DNA from: Bradyrhizobium sp. URHD0069
GTDB taxonomy: Bacteria; Pseudomonadota; Alphaproteobacteria; Rhizobiales; Xanthobacteraceae
Reading direction: 5' to 3'
Length of the DNA stretch: 64,000 bases
Assembly (NCBI RefSeq): GCF_000701345.1
Contig: NZ_JNIJ01000009.1
Location: 62,001 to 126,000, forward strand
This document shows, piece by piece, positions 34,401 to 43,136 of the stretch; within the stretch, counting starts at the first letter, position 1, and the number at the start of each line of letters is the position of its first letter. Made by a program: the position numbers and the translations under genes. The notes under the pieces are model-generated. The model searched no databases. It was not told the DNA's origin and saw only the letters and a list, made by a program, of their open reading frames with translations.

Positions 34401-34577
34401 GTCTCGCGCCCAGCTCCGGATTTCGGGTGGCGAAATGACACGCTCCTTCGGAAATGGGACAGACGCCCAGGCATATCGCTTCGAACGTCCTTGGCACCTG
34501 CGGACCGGCCCTGCGACGGCCATGCCGTCGAGAAGCGGTATCGCAATGGGCGAGTAAGTCGACCGATGCAGCTGTTA

Positions 34578-34591
34578 TTGAGAATCGTCAA
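34578..34591. promoter_or_regulatory. TTGA-N6-TCAA palindrome (operator candidate)
   Basis: TTGAGAATCGTCAA, 112 bp before the rightward acyltransferase gene. Part of the 21-bp stretch identical to that at 28527-28547. Confidence 0.75.
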
Positions 34592-34703
34592 CTTGTTTGG
34601 AGAACGTGACGGATAGGGTTTTGGAGTATGCTTTTGAATTCTCACCAGTCCATCTTGTCATCTTGCCATTCACGGTGATCCGCAAGGTGGAGGGACGAAA
34701 GAC

Positions 34704-35984
34704 GTGATAGGTTTCCGGTCAAAAGCCGTGATGCCCCCCAATCTTCCCGATTGGCTCGACTTGGCGCGTGGACTGGCAGTCGTGGAAGTCCTGGCGTTTC
34801 ACAGCTATCAGCTGATGTTTCAAGAGCAAGTTCCAGGGGCGAGCTACGATGCATCCGTCGTTTTTGTCTACTCTGCCCTGTGGGCGTTGAGCGCGCACGG
34901 TATTGCCGCCGTAGTGGTTTTCTTCGTCCTGAGCGGCTACCTGGTTGGTGGACCAGCGCTGGTTCGAGCTAAAAATGGCGGGCTAAGCGCTATCGATTAC
35001 TTTTCAGCAAGAGCAGTGCGACTCTACGTTGTGGTTATACCTGCGCTTGTGATTTCCTTCTTTGCTTATGTTTCAGCGAGGCATATGGGCGGGTGGCAGG
35101 CGTTTGTAGCCTCGCACTATGACTTTTTTCTCGCCACCGGGCTGTTCTCGGCCAGCGTCAGTCCAGCCTCTGCTATCTGCAACGGTTTATTTCTGCAGAC
35201 AATCACCTGCTCCACATACGCCGGTAACCTGGCCTTGTGGAGTTTGTCCAACGAGTTTTGGTACTACGTGCTTATATTTGCACTAGTCTCGGTTCGCAAA
35301 ACACCATCCATGGCTTTGCTGATCGTCGGGATCTTTGTGCTGTTTGTGATCGCGGAGAAATCAGATGTCCGGGGAACACATACAGGGCTAAAATTCATCT
35401 TCTATTTTTTGATCTGGTGCAGCGGTGCTCTCGTCTACGCCATCGTCGCGCCGGTCCTGGCATGGCTATTTGGGTTTCTGATCTGCCTTGGCGGGATCTA
35501 CATTCTATCCATCAAGGGATTGCTCGCGTCCTGGGCAGCGTACTACCTCACAATAGGTCTGCTTACAGCAGCAGCTATCTTAAGCTTGGAAATCACAGAG
35601 ATATCTTTGCCATCATCCCTGCGGTTCACCAAGGAAATCGCAAAATTCAGTTTCTCGATCTATGCGATTCACTACCCGATCCTGTTACTTCTGAACGTCA
35701 TGGCGGCCAGCGATCATAACGAGTTTACGTTTGCATCGCTGGGTCTCGATGCGGTCTTCATGCTGTGTGCTTTGTCAGTATCGTTCATCTTTTATTTGCT
35801 GTTCGAAAGTCATACGCTTGCGGTCCGCACTTGGGTTAGGAACATCACGAAGCGCGGTGCTCGTGCAAGCTACGATGTGCTTCGGCCCGCAGCAGTACTT
35901 GAGATTGTCAGACCTCACCATTCGATTGCAGACGACCAGGTAAAGCCCGTAACGGAACATGGCGCATCGGTGGTCCCGCCGTAG
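34704..35984 (+). CDS. Acyltransferase family 3 (OafA/ExoZ-like) membrane protein
   Basis: This should acetylate or otherwise acylate a surface polysaccharide. It has about ten membrane helices. The family marker region near the start is LARGLAVVEVLAFHSYQLMF (the R-G-x-A...H motif with the proposed catalytic His). Later family regions include VVFFVLSGYLVGGPALVRAK (F-x-L-S-G-Y/F), LWSLSNEFWYYVLIFAL (W-S-L-x-x-E) and FSFSIYAIHYPILLLLN (Y-x-x-H). All these are normal for Acyl_transf_3. GTG start with GTGGAGGGA upstream. 426 residues. It follows a divergent promoter with two operator candidates. Confidence 0.88.
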   Translation: MIGFRSKAVMPPNLPDWLDLARGLAVVEVLAFHSYQLMFQEQVPGASYDASVVFVYSALWALSAHGIAAVVVFFVLSGYLVGGPALVRAKNGGLSAIDYFSARAVRLYVVVIPALVISFFAYVSARHMGGWQAFVASHYDFFLATGLFSASVSPASAICNGLFLQTITCSTYAGNLALWSLSNEFWYYVLIFALVSVRKTPSMALLIVGIFVLFVIAEKSDVRGTHTGLKFIFYFLIWCSGALVYAIVAPVLAWLFGFLICLGGIYILSIKGLLASWAAYYLTIGLLTAAAILSLEITEISLPSSLRFTKEIAKFSFSIYAIHYPILLLLNVMAASDHNEFTFASLGLDAVFMLCALSVSFIFYLLFESHTLAVRTWVRNITKRGARASYDVLRPAAVLEIVRPHHSIADDQVKPVTEHGASVVPP

Positions 35985-36034
35985 CTGGCTTCGCAGCCAG
36001 GATGCGGTATCACGTCTCAAGCCGGAGACGGACA

Positions 36035-36922
36035 GTGACGGGCAGACCCGAGGTCCCGCATATCTCCCTCAATGACGGCCACAGCATCCCGCAACTCGGC
36101 TTTGGCGTCTGGCAGATCGATGACTTGAAGGCTCCGGAGATCGTCGGAACCGCAATCGATGCCGGCTATCGCTTGATCGACACCGCGACAGACTATGGCA
36201 ACGAGGCCGGGGTCGGGCGAACGCTCAAAGGCACCGCCGTGCCGCGGAATCAGCTCCATGTGACGACGAAACTCTGGAACGACAGCCAGGGCTACGATCA
36301 GACGCTGCGCGCGTTCGAGGCAAGCGCCGCCAAACTCGGCCTCGACGTCATCGATCTCTACCTCATTCACTGGCCCTGTCCGCAACGCGCAGCCTATGTC
36401 GACACCTGGCGTGCCTTCATCGAGCTGAGGAAGCAGGGCCGCGTGAGATCGATTGGCGTCTCCAATTTCACGACCGACAACCTGGAGCGCATCATCGGCG
36501 ATACAGGAGTCGTGCCGGCCGTAAACCAGATCGAGCTGCATCCAGGCTTTCAGCAACGGACGTTGCGGGAGGCACACGAGCGGTATGGCATCGTCACCGA
36601 GGCCTGGAGTCCGCTCGGCCAGGGCAGGGGCCTCGCCGATCCGGCGCTCAAGGCGATCGCCGACCGTCACGGGCGGACGCAGGCGCAGGTCGTGTTGCGC
36701 TGGCACATCGAGAACGGGTTCGTGGCAATCCCGAAATCGGCGACGCCCGCTCGCATCGTCGAGAACATAGATGTGTTCAGTTTCGCGCTGACGAAGGAGG
36801 ACCACGCGACGATCGCGGGCCTTGACAGAGCGGATGGGCGTATCGGTCCGGATCCGACAAGCTTCGGTCGAGAACGGTTTTTGCGCCGCCTTGTCGGCCG
36901 ATTTAGCCGATCGTGGATATGA
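36035..36922 (+). CDS. Aldo/keto reductase
   Basis: This is a 295-residue NADPH-dependent reductase of the AKR5 type. It starts PHISLNDGHSIPQLGFGVWQ, carries the tetrad Asp-Tyr (IDTATDYGNEAGVG), Lys (VTTKLWND) and His (IDLYLIHWPCP). The substrate/cofactor regions SIGVSNF, EAWSPLGQG and AIPKSATPARIVENIDVF follow. Gly after TD-Y and the NE motif are as in 2,5-diketogluconate reductases. The GTG at 36035 (GGAG 8 nt before) is preferred over the ATG at 36002. Its link to polysaccharide synthesis is not evident; it may be a passenger gene. Confidence 0.88.
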   Translation: MTGRPEVPHISLNDGHSIPQLGFGVWQIDDLKAPEIVGTAIDAGYRLIDTATDYGNEAGVGRTLKGTAVPRNQLHVTTKLWNDSQGYDQTLRAFEASAAKLGLDVIDLYLIHWPCPQRAAYVDTWRAFIELRKQGRVRSIGVSNFTTDNLERIIGDTGVVPAVNQIELHPGFQQRTLREAHERYGIVTEAWSPLGQGRGLADPALKAIADRHGRTQAQVVLRWHIENGFVAIPKSATPARIVENIDVFSFALTKEDHATIAGLDRADGRIGPDPTSFGRERFLRRLVGRFSRSWI

Positions 36923-36948
36923 CGCCACGACGGCGGGTGAGATCGGAG

Positions 36949-36962
36949 TTGACGGTTATCAA
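36949..36962. promoter_or_regulatory. TTGA-N6-TCAA palindrome (operator candidate)
   Basis: TTGACGGTTATCAA, 103 bp before the cytidylyltransferase gene at 37066. Confidence 0.75.
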
Positions 36963-37065
36963 CTTGCTTTCGGCGGCGTCGCCTAGAACTTCATTCGAGC
37001 GTTCGCCCAGGCGGTCGGCTGTCTGGCCAACGCCATAGCAACAACCAAGAGGGCAGGGGAAGCTG

Positions 37066-37899
37066 ATGAAAGTAGTCATTCTTGCCGGCGGCTATGGAAC
37101 ACGGCTGAGCGAACACACCTCTGTGCTGCCGAAGCCGTTGGTCGAGATCGGCGGTCGGCCGATCCTCTGGCACATCATGCGACTCTATTCGTACCACGGC
37201 CTGAACGATTTCGTTATTTGCTGTGGCTACAAGGGCTCGATCATCAAAGACTACTTTCTCAGTTACATGGCCCACCAGGGCGATTTCACGATCGACCTTC
37301 AACGCAACCGGATCGAGACTCATCGAAACGGAAGCGAGCCATGGAAGGTCACGCTGGTCGATACCGGCGAAAAGTCGATGACCGGCGGCAGACTCAAGCG
37401 GGTCAGGGACTATCTTGGGAACTCGACGTTCTGCCTTACCTACGGCGACGGCGTCAGCGATGTTAACATTCGCGAACTGATCACTTTTCATCACCAACAA
37501 GGCGCGCTTGCGACCGTCACGGCCGTTCAGCTGCCCGGCCGCTTCGGCGCAATCAACCTGTCTTCCGATCGGCCGCGTGCTGCCCGTTTCCGGGAAAAGG
37601 ACGCCAGCGACGGGCAGGTGATCAACGGCGGCTTCTTCGTTGTGGAACCAGAAGCGCTCGATCTCATCGACGGCGACAGCACTAGTTGGGAGAACGAGCC
37701 GCTTGCGCGGCTAAGCGAGCAGGATCAACTCGCGGTCTATCGGCATCACGGTTACTGGCAGAACATGGACACGCTCCGGGACAGGGCGATCCTGCAGGAG
37801 CTTTGGGACAGCGGCAAACCACCCTGGTGTGTTTGGAACAACGAACCTGGGACGCCGCTGAAGGATATTTCTGACACCCAGCCCGCGACAACTGCTTAG
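37066..37899 (+). CDS. rfbF: Glucose-1-phosphate cytidylyltransferase
   Basis: This makes CDP-glucose from CTP and glucose-1-phosphate, the entry to CDP-linked deoxy and branched sugars. The nucleotidyltransferase motif is MKVVILAGGYGTRLSEHTSV with PKPLVEIGGRPILWHIM; the family-specific regions follow: CGYKGSIIKDYFLSYM, VDTGEKSMTGGRLKRV, FCLTYGDGVSDVNI and INGGFFVVEPEALDLIDGD. 277 residues is normal (E. coli/Salmonella enzymes are about 257). The SDR gene follows 22 bp later. No CDP-glucose 4,6-dehydratase of the classical type is seen in the window. Confidence 0.92.
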   Translation: MKVVILAGGYGTRLSEHTSVLPKPLVEIGGRPILWHIMRLYSYHGLNDFVICCGYKGSIIKDYFLSYMAHQGDFTIDLQRNRIETHRNGSEPWKVTLVDTGEKSMTGGRLKRVRDYLGNSTFCLTYGDGVSDVNIRELITFHHQQGALATVTAVQLPGRFGAINLSSDRPRAARFREKDASDGQVINGGFFVVEPEALDLIDGDSTSWENEPLARLSEQDQLAVYRHHGYWQNMDTLRDRAILQELWDSGKPPWCVWNNEPGTPLKDISDTQPATTA

Positions 37900-37921
37900 G
37901 CCCACATCTGAGGGAACACCG

Positions 37922-38980
37922 ATGCGCATCCTGTACACCGGGGCAGACGGCTATATCGGCGCTGTGCTCGGTCCCAAATTGCTCGATCGCGGTCATGAAG
38001 CGACTGGCATCGACACTGGGCTCTATCGGCGCGGCTGGCTGTTCGACGACGGTCGCACACGGCCGATGGTCATCTCCAAAGACGTTCGCCAGTTGTCGCA
38101 ATCGGAACTGTCGGGACTGGACGCGGTAGTGCATCTTGCCGAGCTCTCAAACGATCCCTTGGGAGAGAACGATCCCGAGATCACGATGGAGATCAATCAT
38201 CGCGGGTCGGTCGAGTTCGCGAGGAAATGCAAAGCCGCCGGCGTCGCACGGTTTGTGTACGCCTCGTCTTGCAGCATTTATGGAGCGGCGGGGGCTGAAC
38301 TCAAATCCGAAACGTCAATGGTCGATCCGCAGACCGCTTACGCGCGCTGCAAGGTGCTGGTCGAGCGCGAACTGAGTGCGATGGTCGATTCGCGTTTCAC
38401 GCCGGTCTTCCTGCGCAATGCGACCGCATTCGGGGCGTCGCCCCGGCAGCGCTTTGATCTGGTCCTCAACAATTTGGCTGGGTTTGCCTTCACGACAGGC
38501 AAGATTCGCGTGATGAGCGATGGGACACCATGCCGTCCACTGGTCCACGTCGATGATATCTGCCAGGCGATCCTTGGCGCGCTCGAAGCCCCCAGAGAGG
38601 CCGTATGCGGCGAAGCCTTCAATGTCGGCACTGAAACACAAAACTACACCGTGCGCGAGATCGCGGAAATCATCAGCATGACGTTTCCCGGCTGCGAGGT
38701 GACGTACGGTCCCAGCGGTCCGGACAATCGCAGCTACCGGGTATCTTTCGCGAAGATTAAGGAACGCATGCCGGGTTTCAAATGTCAGTGGAGTGCGGAA
38801 AGGGGAGCATTGCAGTTGAAGACGGTATTTCAACGGATTCAGCTCGACGAGGTAATGTTCAATTCCGCGCCGTTCACACGCTTGTCCGAATTGCGTCACC
38901 TCCGACGTACCGAGCAGCTCGACCCCCGACTTTTGTGGACGCCGATCGAGGAAATGCTTCCCGCCGCGGCCAGTTTTTGA
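37922..38980 (+). CDS. NAD-dependent epimerase/dehydratase (extended SDR)
   Basis: This is a nucleotide-sugar-modifying extended SDR. The Gly-rich motif is YTGADGYIGAVLGPKLLDRG and the active site includes FVYASSCSIYG and YARCKVLVE (Tyr-x-x-x-Lys). Substrate-side regions are VFLRNATAFGASPRQRFD and LVHVDDICQAILGALEAP. At 352 residues it fits the epimerase family. It is directly downstream of rfbF (22 bp) and so likely acts on the CDP-sugar made there or on a later intermediate. The exact reaction (4-epimerase, reductase or dehydratase) cannot be decided from sequence. Confidence 0.85.
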   Translation: MRILYTGADGYIGAVLGPKLLDRGHEATGIDTGLYRRGWLFDDGRTRPMVISKDVRQLSQSELSGLDAVVHLAELSNDPLGENDPEITMEINHRGSVEFARKCKAAGVARFVYASSCSIYGAAGAELKSETSMVDPQTAYARCKVLVERELSAMVDSRFTPVFLRNATAFGASPRQRFDLVLNNLAGFAFTTGKIRVMSDGTPCRPLVHVDDICQAILGALEAPREAVCGEAFNVGTETQNYTVREIAEIISMTFPGCEVTYGPSGPDNRSYRVSFAKIKERMPGFKCQWSAERGALQLKTVFQRIQLDEVMFNSAPFTRLSELRHLRRTEQLDPRLLWTPIEEMLPAAASF

Positions 38981-39243
38981 GACCTTGAAAGCTCGTTCTG
39001 TAGCGGTGGCGTGAAACAAGATCGAGAAACAGGATCCGTTGAGCAGGGGCTAGGAACGCGCCCCGATTGTTCCGTTGTGCCCGCGGCATTCATGCCGGCC
39101 CGTACATCTTAACCAGGGGCGGGACGCGCACTTTTGGTGCTGCGGCAAACAATTCGAAACCCAACACGGCGAACCGCAAAAATCTCTTTTCACTCGTCAG
39201 ATCTGTCATTAGCTTCGATCCCGGCGGTCTCATTTAGAGAGCA

Positions 39244-40236
39244 ATGGAAAAGCAGCGAATGCCCGTTCTGGTTACCGGTGGCGCCGGCTACATTGGCAGC
39301 CAAACAGTCCTTGAGTTGACCGACGCGGGCGAGACCGTTGTCGTCTTGGACGACCTTTCCACGGGGTTTGAAGCCGCCGTTTCTTCCCCTGCCAAACTCG
39401 TGGTCGGGGATGTCGGCAACCCGACTCTGCTGGCTAGCGTGATAGCCGAATACGAGATCGATGCGATTATTCATTTCGCCGGATCAATAGTGGTCCCAGA
39501 ATCGATCGTTAACCCGCTCGGCTACTATCATAACAACACCTGCAAAACGCGAACGCTGATAGAATCGGCGGTTATGGGGCATGTTCCGCATTTTATTTTT
39601 TCGTCAACGGCTGCGGTGTACGGGGCGGCCGGTTTCGAACCGGTCAACGAGAACAGTCCTCTTCGACCTCAGTCTCCTTATGGGCGCTCCAAGTTGATGT
39701 CGGAATGGATGTTGGAGGATATCTCGAATGCGCACGGCCTCAAGTATACGGTTCTAAGATATTTCAATGTCGCAGGCGCAGACCCGGGAGGTCGAACCGG
39801 GCAGGCGACCAAGGGTGCCACGCATTTAATAAAGGTTGCGAGCGAAGCCGCTCTGGGCAAGCGAAAATTCATAGAGGTATTCGGTACGGACTATCCCACG
39901 CCTGACGGAACGTGCATTCGAGATTACATTCACGTCAAGGACTTGGCGCTTGCCCACAAGCTTGCACTGACCCGTCTTAGGGGAGGTGGACAAAATCTTA
40001 CGGCGAATTGCGGCTACAGCCGTGGATATTCGGTGCTTGAGATTTTGAACGCTGTGCAACGGGTGAATGGGACGAAACTCGACATCAGGTTTTCGAACCG
40101 ACGGCCCGGAGATCCTCTCGCTATCGTGGCAGATTCCAGCGTGGCACGGTCCGAATTTGGATGGACACCGCAATTTGACAATCTCGACGCGATTGTCAGC
40201 AGCGCGCTCAATTGGGAGCGAGCTCCGTTATATTGA
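39244..40236 (+). CDS. galE: UDP-glucose 4-epimerase
   Basis: This interconverts UDP-glucose and UDP-galactose, supplying galactose for polysaccharide. Motifs: Gly-rich VLVTGGAGYIGSQTVLELTD, IIHFAGSIVVPESIVNPLGY, FIFSSTAAVYG, catalytic Tyr146/Lys150 in SPYGRSK, LRYFNVAGADPGGRTGQ and the GalE-specific GTDYPTPDGTCIRDYIHVKD. 330 residues, a normal length. It stands alone, 263 bp after the SDR gene. Assignment is secure at the family level; the related use on UDP-GlcNAc or UDP-glucuronate is possible. Confidence 0.92.
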   Translation: MEKQRMPVLVTGGAGYIGSQTVLELTDAGETVVVLDDLSTGFEAAVSSPAKLVVGDVGNPTLLASVIAEYEIDAIIHFAGSIVVPESIVNPLGYYHNNTCKTRTLIESAVMGHVPHFIFSSTAAVYGAAGFEPVNENSPLRPQSPYGRSKLMSEWMLEDISNAHGLKYTVLRYFNVAGADPGGRTGQATKGATHLIKVASEAALGKRKFIEVFGTDYPTPDGTCIRDYIHVKDLALAHKLALTRLRGGGQNLTANCGYSRGYSVLEILNAVQRVNGTKLDIRFSNRRPGDPLAIVADSSVARSEFGWTPQFDNLDAIVSSALNWERAPLY

Positions 40237-40662
40237 TTGAGGGGATCATCTGTGAGCGGTGGTCAGCACGAGCGGTGCCGGCAATCGGCAATGCAACTTC
40301 TTCGGCTCTCTTTCCTACCGGGGGCGGATTGACGATCAGTCGCGTGCTTAAAGTTAACCGGCGCGAACCCGCGGCACGTCGAAATCCCTCCAACCGTACA
40401 TACGCTGAGGGACAAAAGTTTTTGACTAATTTGAATGTTGGAGTAGTATCATCGCATTGCGGCATCGAGCCTCCGGCAAGTGCGGCCTCAGCGCGAGGGG
40501 GGAGCATTCTTGCTCCCGAGGTACGGCTTGGGGTGCGAGATCGGAGTTTTGCCGAGCGCCACAGAAGAGATAAAATAAAATAACATCTTTGAAATTCAAC
40601 TTGGAAATAGACTTTGGGGGTGATTGGAAAGAGTTGGTACTTAATACTTAAGGGATTGTACC
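40237..40662. other. Intergenic region
   Basis: This 426-bp region lies between galE and the second LuxR-type regulator. It has no supported gene. TTGACGATCAGTCG near 40329 is only a half match to the palindrome. The final 10 bases share the regulator start context found at 21031. Confidence 0.4.
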
Positions 40663-41436
40663 GTGTCTGTGATCTTAGTGATCGACGAACACCGTGTTTA
40701 CCGGAGCGGCATCCGGGAATTGATCGAGGCGAGAATTCAGCGTGCGCGCGTGGTCGAAGCCTCAGGGTTCGAAGCTTTGGCCGAGAGCCGGTGCTTTGAC
40801 CTAGTCCTAATCGACTCCGGATCCCTGAGCTACCGGTTGCTCGATCTGTTGAAGGAAGTACACGAACTGAGCCCAACGACGCGTTTCGCCGTGTTGTCGG
40901 CGTCGAACACTCGGGCCGACGTGCTGAATTGCCTTTCGGCCGGATTTCATGGCTTCGTGCACAAGCTTCAGCCAGACGAGGAGCTACTCACGGCGATTAA
41001 CGATCTGCTTTCTGGACGAATATACGTTCCACGGTGGATCGCGGATGGCGACGATGACAGACCGGAGGTTCCGCCTTCAATCAACACTCGGGTGGAAAGC
41101 CTTAGGCTTACCCGTCGGCAAAATGAAATCCTGCCTTTGATCGCGCAAGGTATGTCGAACAAGGAAATTGCGGCGCACCTGAGTATAGCCGAAGGTACAA
41201 CCAAGATTCACACAGCTGCTCTGTTGCGCGCGCTCGGCGCCCGCAATCGCACAGAAGCGGCATTCATGGCTGCCAAACTAATCGGATCGAGCATCCGCGC
41301 TGAGGGCAGATTCAAGCACGAAAGATTTATGATGAAGGACTTCAGTGGATCCATTGACGAGTGGAGCGCATCCGAAAAAGCGTGGAGCCAAGCTGCCCAA
41401 GGGCCGCTGCGACACGGCGCTATTAATCTAAAATAA
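40663..41436 (+). CDS. NarL/LuxR-type response regulator (paralogue of 21041)
   Basis: This 257-residue regulator closely resembles the protein at 21041-21742 over its full receiver and helix-turn-helix, with a longer C-terminal tail. The receiver has Asp8-Glu9, phosphoacceptor Asp51 followed by SGSLSY, and Lys101. The conserved Thr at position 80 is Ala here, flanked by Ser79 and Ser81, so phospho-switching may differ. The DNA-binding part is LTRRQNEILPLIAQGMSNKE with IAEGTTKIHTAALLRALGAR. GTG start. Its last 9 bases overlap the convergent flippase gene. Its position in the polysaccharide region suggests a regulatory role there. Confidence 0.88.
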   Translation: MSVILVIDEHRVYRSGIRELIEARIQRARVVEASGFEALAESRCFDLVLIDSGSLSYRLLDLLKEVHELSPTTRFAVLSASNTRADVLNCLSAGFHGFVHKLQPDEELLTAINDLLSGRIYVPRWIADGDDDRPEVPPSINTRVESLRLTRRQNEILPLIAQGMSNKEIAAHLSIAEGTTKIHTAALLRALGARNRTEAAFMAAKLIGSSIRAEGRFKHERFMMKDFSGSIDEWSASEKAWSQAAQGPLRHGAINLK

Positions 41437-42699
41437 TGGTCTGGATTGCGTTCCAGACGATGCGGGACTGAACAGAAGCTTGTATCGCCAGAGCGTTATC
41501 GCTGAAAAAGTGAACAGGATCGCAGCACCCGCGCCGTAGAGTCCGGAAATGGGTAGCAACAGCACTTGGGCGATAGTGAGCACGATCACTGCTGCCAGGT
41601 TTGTGAAAGTCATGATCTTGTCGCGACGGGAGGTGAAGAGAGCCATTGCCCCGAAGTCGGCAATGTTGCGCATCCCCATTCCAGCCATGATCAGCCAGAA
41701 CGCCGCTTGGTAATCTGCTGCAGACGGTTGCTTCAGAAACGGCAGCACTACGTAGAACGCGCATCCGACTGCAACACTGAACACGGCAGTAGCCGATATC
41801 GTGGTTTTCATAAACTTGGTGGTAAGCTGCTGGTGAGCCGGCGCTCCACCATCGTGATAGGCCTTGATCAAGCGCGGACGCTGAATCTGCAGGACCGCAA
41901 TGCTGACGAACGTGGTGACGGCGGCTGCGGCCGACCAGTAAAGAAAATAGACGCCAGCAAGCTGCAATCCCAAAAACAAAGTAACCAAGTAGCGGTCAAG
42001 ATATAGGCTCCCGACAAAACTTAGATCGCTGACGTAAATCACGAAAGCCTTTTTGATTGTCGTCGTAATCCAGGCTCGCTTGAAGGGAAACGAAAACGCC
42101 GCCTTCCATGGCCAGGATCGGCTTGCCCACACGAACAACAGGAACGCCGATACACTGCCTCCCAGCCAGAACTCGAACAGGAAAGCATTGGACCTAAAGC
42201 TAGGTTCCCAGATGGCGATTGGGACATAGATCAGAATCCAGGCTGCACCGCGAAGAAAAGCGCTTACATTTGCCAGCAGCGGGCGTTCGAGATTCGAGAG
42301 CAGCTGAAAAACATCGTTTCCAAAATGTTCAAACAGCATGATGACGATGACAAGGGACCACAATTCAGAGGCGCCAAACGTGATTGCGATCAGGACGACG
42401 CACGTAAGCACCAGGGCATATACCGAAGTGGTGAAAGACCAATAGTGCCGCAGGTCGATGGTCACTTGGCGTAAGGACAGCGTGACCGCATCGCGCATGA
42501 TGAGATGAACCATGCCCATGCCGATCACGACTGGCCCGAGGCTAACAGCGCCGGCGGCCAGCCCATAGAGACCGAGCGACGATAGATCAAGATAGCGTCC
42601 GATGAAAATTGCGAGTCCGAATTTGCAGGCAATAATACTCGCCCGCATCGCGACAATGAGGATTGAACTAAATAGGACCTTGTTGATCGGTGCCGGCAT
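41428..42699 (-). CDS. Oligosaccharide flippase (Wzx-like)
   Basis: This is a polytopic protein with about twelve helices, 423 residues, of the MATE/Wzx-like lipopolysaccharide flippase type. Visible regions: KFGLAIFIGRYLDLSSLGLY near the start, GNDVFQLLSNLERPLLANV, YLDRYLVTLFLGLQLAGVYF (the conserved D-R-x-L-x-x-x-x-L-G-x-x-x-x-G-x-Y), and the end GLYGAGAAILFTFSAITLWR. It should move the undecaprenyl-linked repeat unit across the inner membrane. The ATG at 42699 follows AAAGGTC. It converges on and slightly overlaps the LuxR-type gene. Confidence 0.87.
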   Translation of the reverse strand: MPAPINKVLFSSILIVAMRASIIACKFGLAIFIGRYLDLSSLGLYGLAAGAVSLGPVVIGMGMVHLIMRDAVTLSLRQVTIDLRHYWSFTTSVYALVLTCVVLIAITFGASELWSLVIVIMLFEHFGNDVFQLLSNLERPLLANVSAFLRGAAWILIYVPIAIWEPSFRSNAFLFEFWLGGSVSAFLLFVWASRSWPWKAAFSFPFKRAWITTTIKKAFVIYVSDLSFVGSLYLDRYLVTLFLGLQLAGVYFLYWSAAAAVTTFVSIAVLQIQRPRLIKAYHDGGAPAHQQLTTKFMKTTISATAVFSVAVGCAFYVVLPFLKQPSAADYQAAFWLIMAGMGMRNIADFGAMALFTSRRDKIMTFTNLAAVIVLTIAQVLLLPISGLYGAGAAILFTFSAITLWRYKLLFSPASSGTQSRPLF

Positions 42700-43136
42700 A
42701 AGACCTTTGTGAAAAGTCGGATCGTTGCCCCTTAACCCCGGCTCCTGCGGTCATTGGAGCGTCGTGACGTTCGAGCACGTGTCGTGACAATGGCGCATCG
42801 TCATTGGACGCGCAACTTAAGCTCGAAAGCTGTTAATAATCGATCGTTGCTTCTCGAAGACTGAAGCAAAAGCAGATAAAGCCTACGTGCAGCGAAGGCG
42901 TTTGTGCGGGAGCCGCGTGGCGATACCTTTCGAACCATATCGCGGAAGGGTGCGGTAGAAGATTTATCCCCGCAACCGCTTTTCCAAGGCTAATCGCATA
43001 GATTATCGTACCTTTCGGCCTAAGCCGAAAGGGCTAGTGGGAACTGCCGGCTGTCTAGTGCCTTAAGCTGAATTTTCTTAAATCTTTCTACGTGCAACCC
43101 TCCAGATGCCGGCGTGTGTCAATGAGGGTTGGGCAA
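42700..43136. other. Divergent intergenic region between flippase and Crp-like gene
   Basis: This 437-bp region should hold promoters of the leftward flippase gene and the rightward Crp/Fnr-like gene. It contains a perfect 9-bp inverted repeat at 43011-43032. No TTGA-N6-TCAA palindrome was seen here. Confidence 0.5.
43011..43032. repeat. Perfect 9-bp inverted repeat with 4-nt loop
   Basis: CCTTTCGGC (43011-43019), CTAA, GCCGAAAGG (43024-43032). No T tract follows, so a terminator is unlikely. It lies 104 bp before the Crp/Fnr-like gene and could be an operator or an RNA hairpin in its leader. Confidence 0.75.

Noticed and set aside
40329..40342. TTGACGATCAGTCG as another member of the palindrome set
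   Set aside because: Only the left half matches; the right half is not TCAA.
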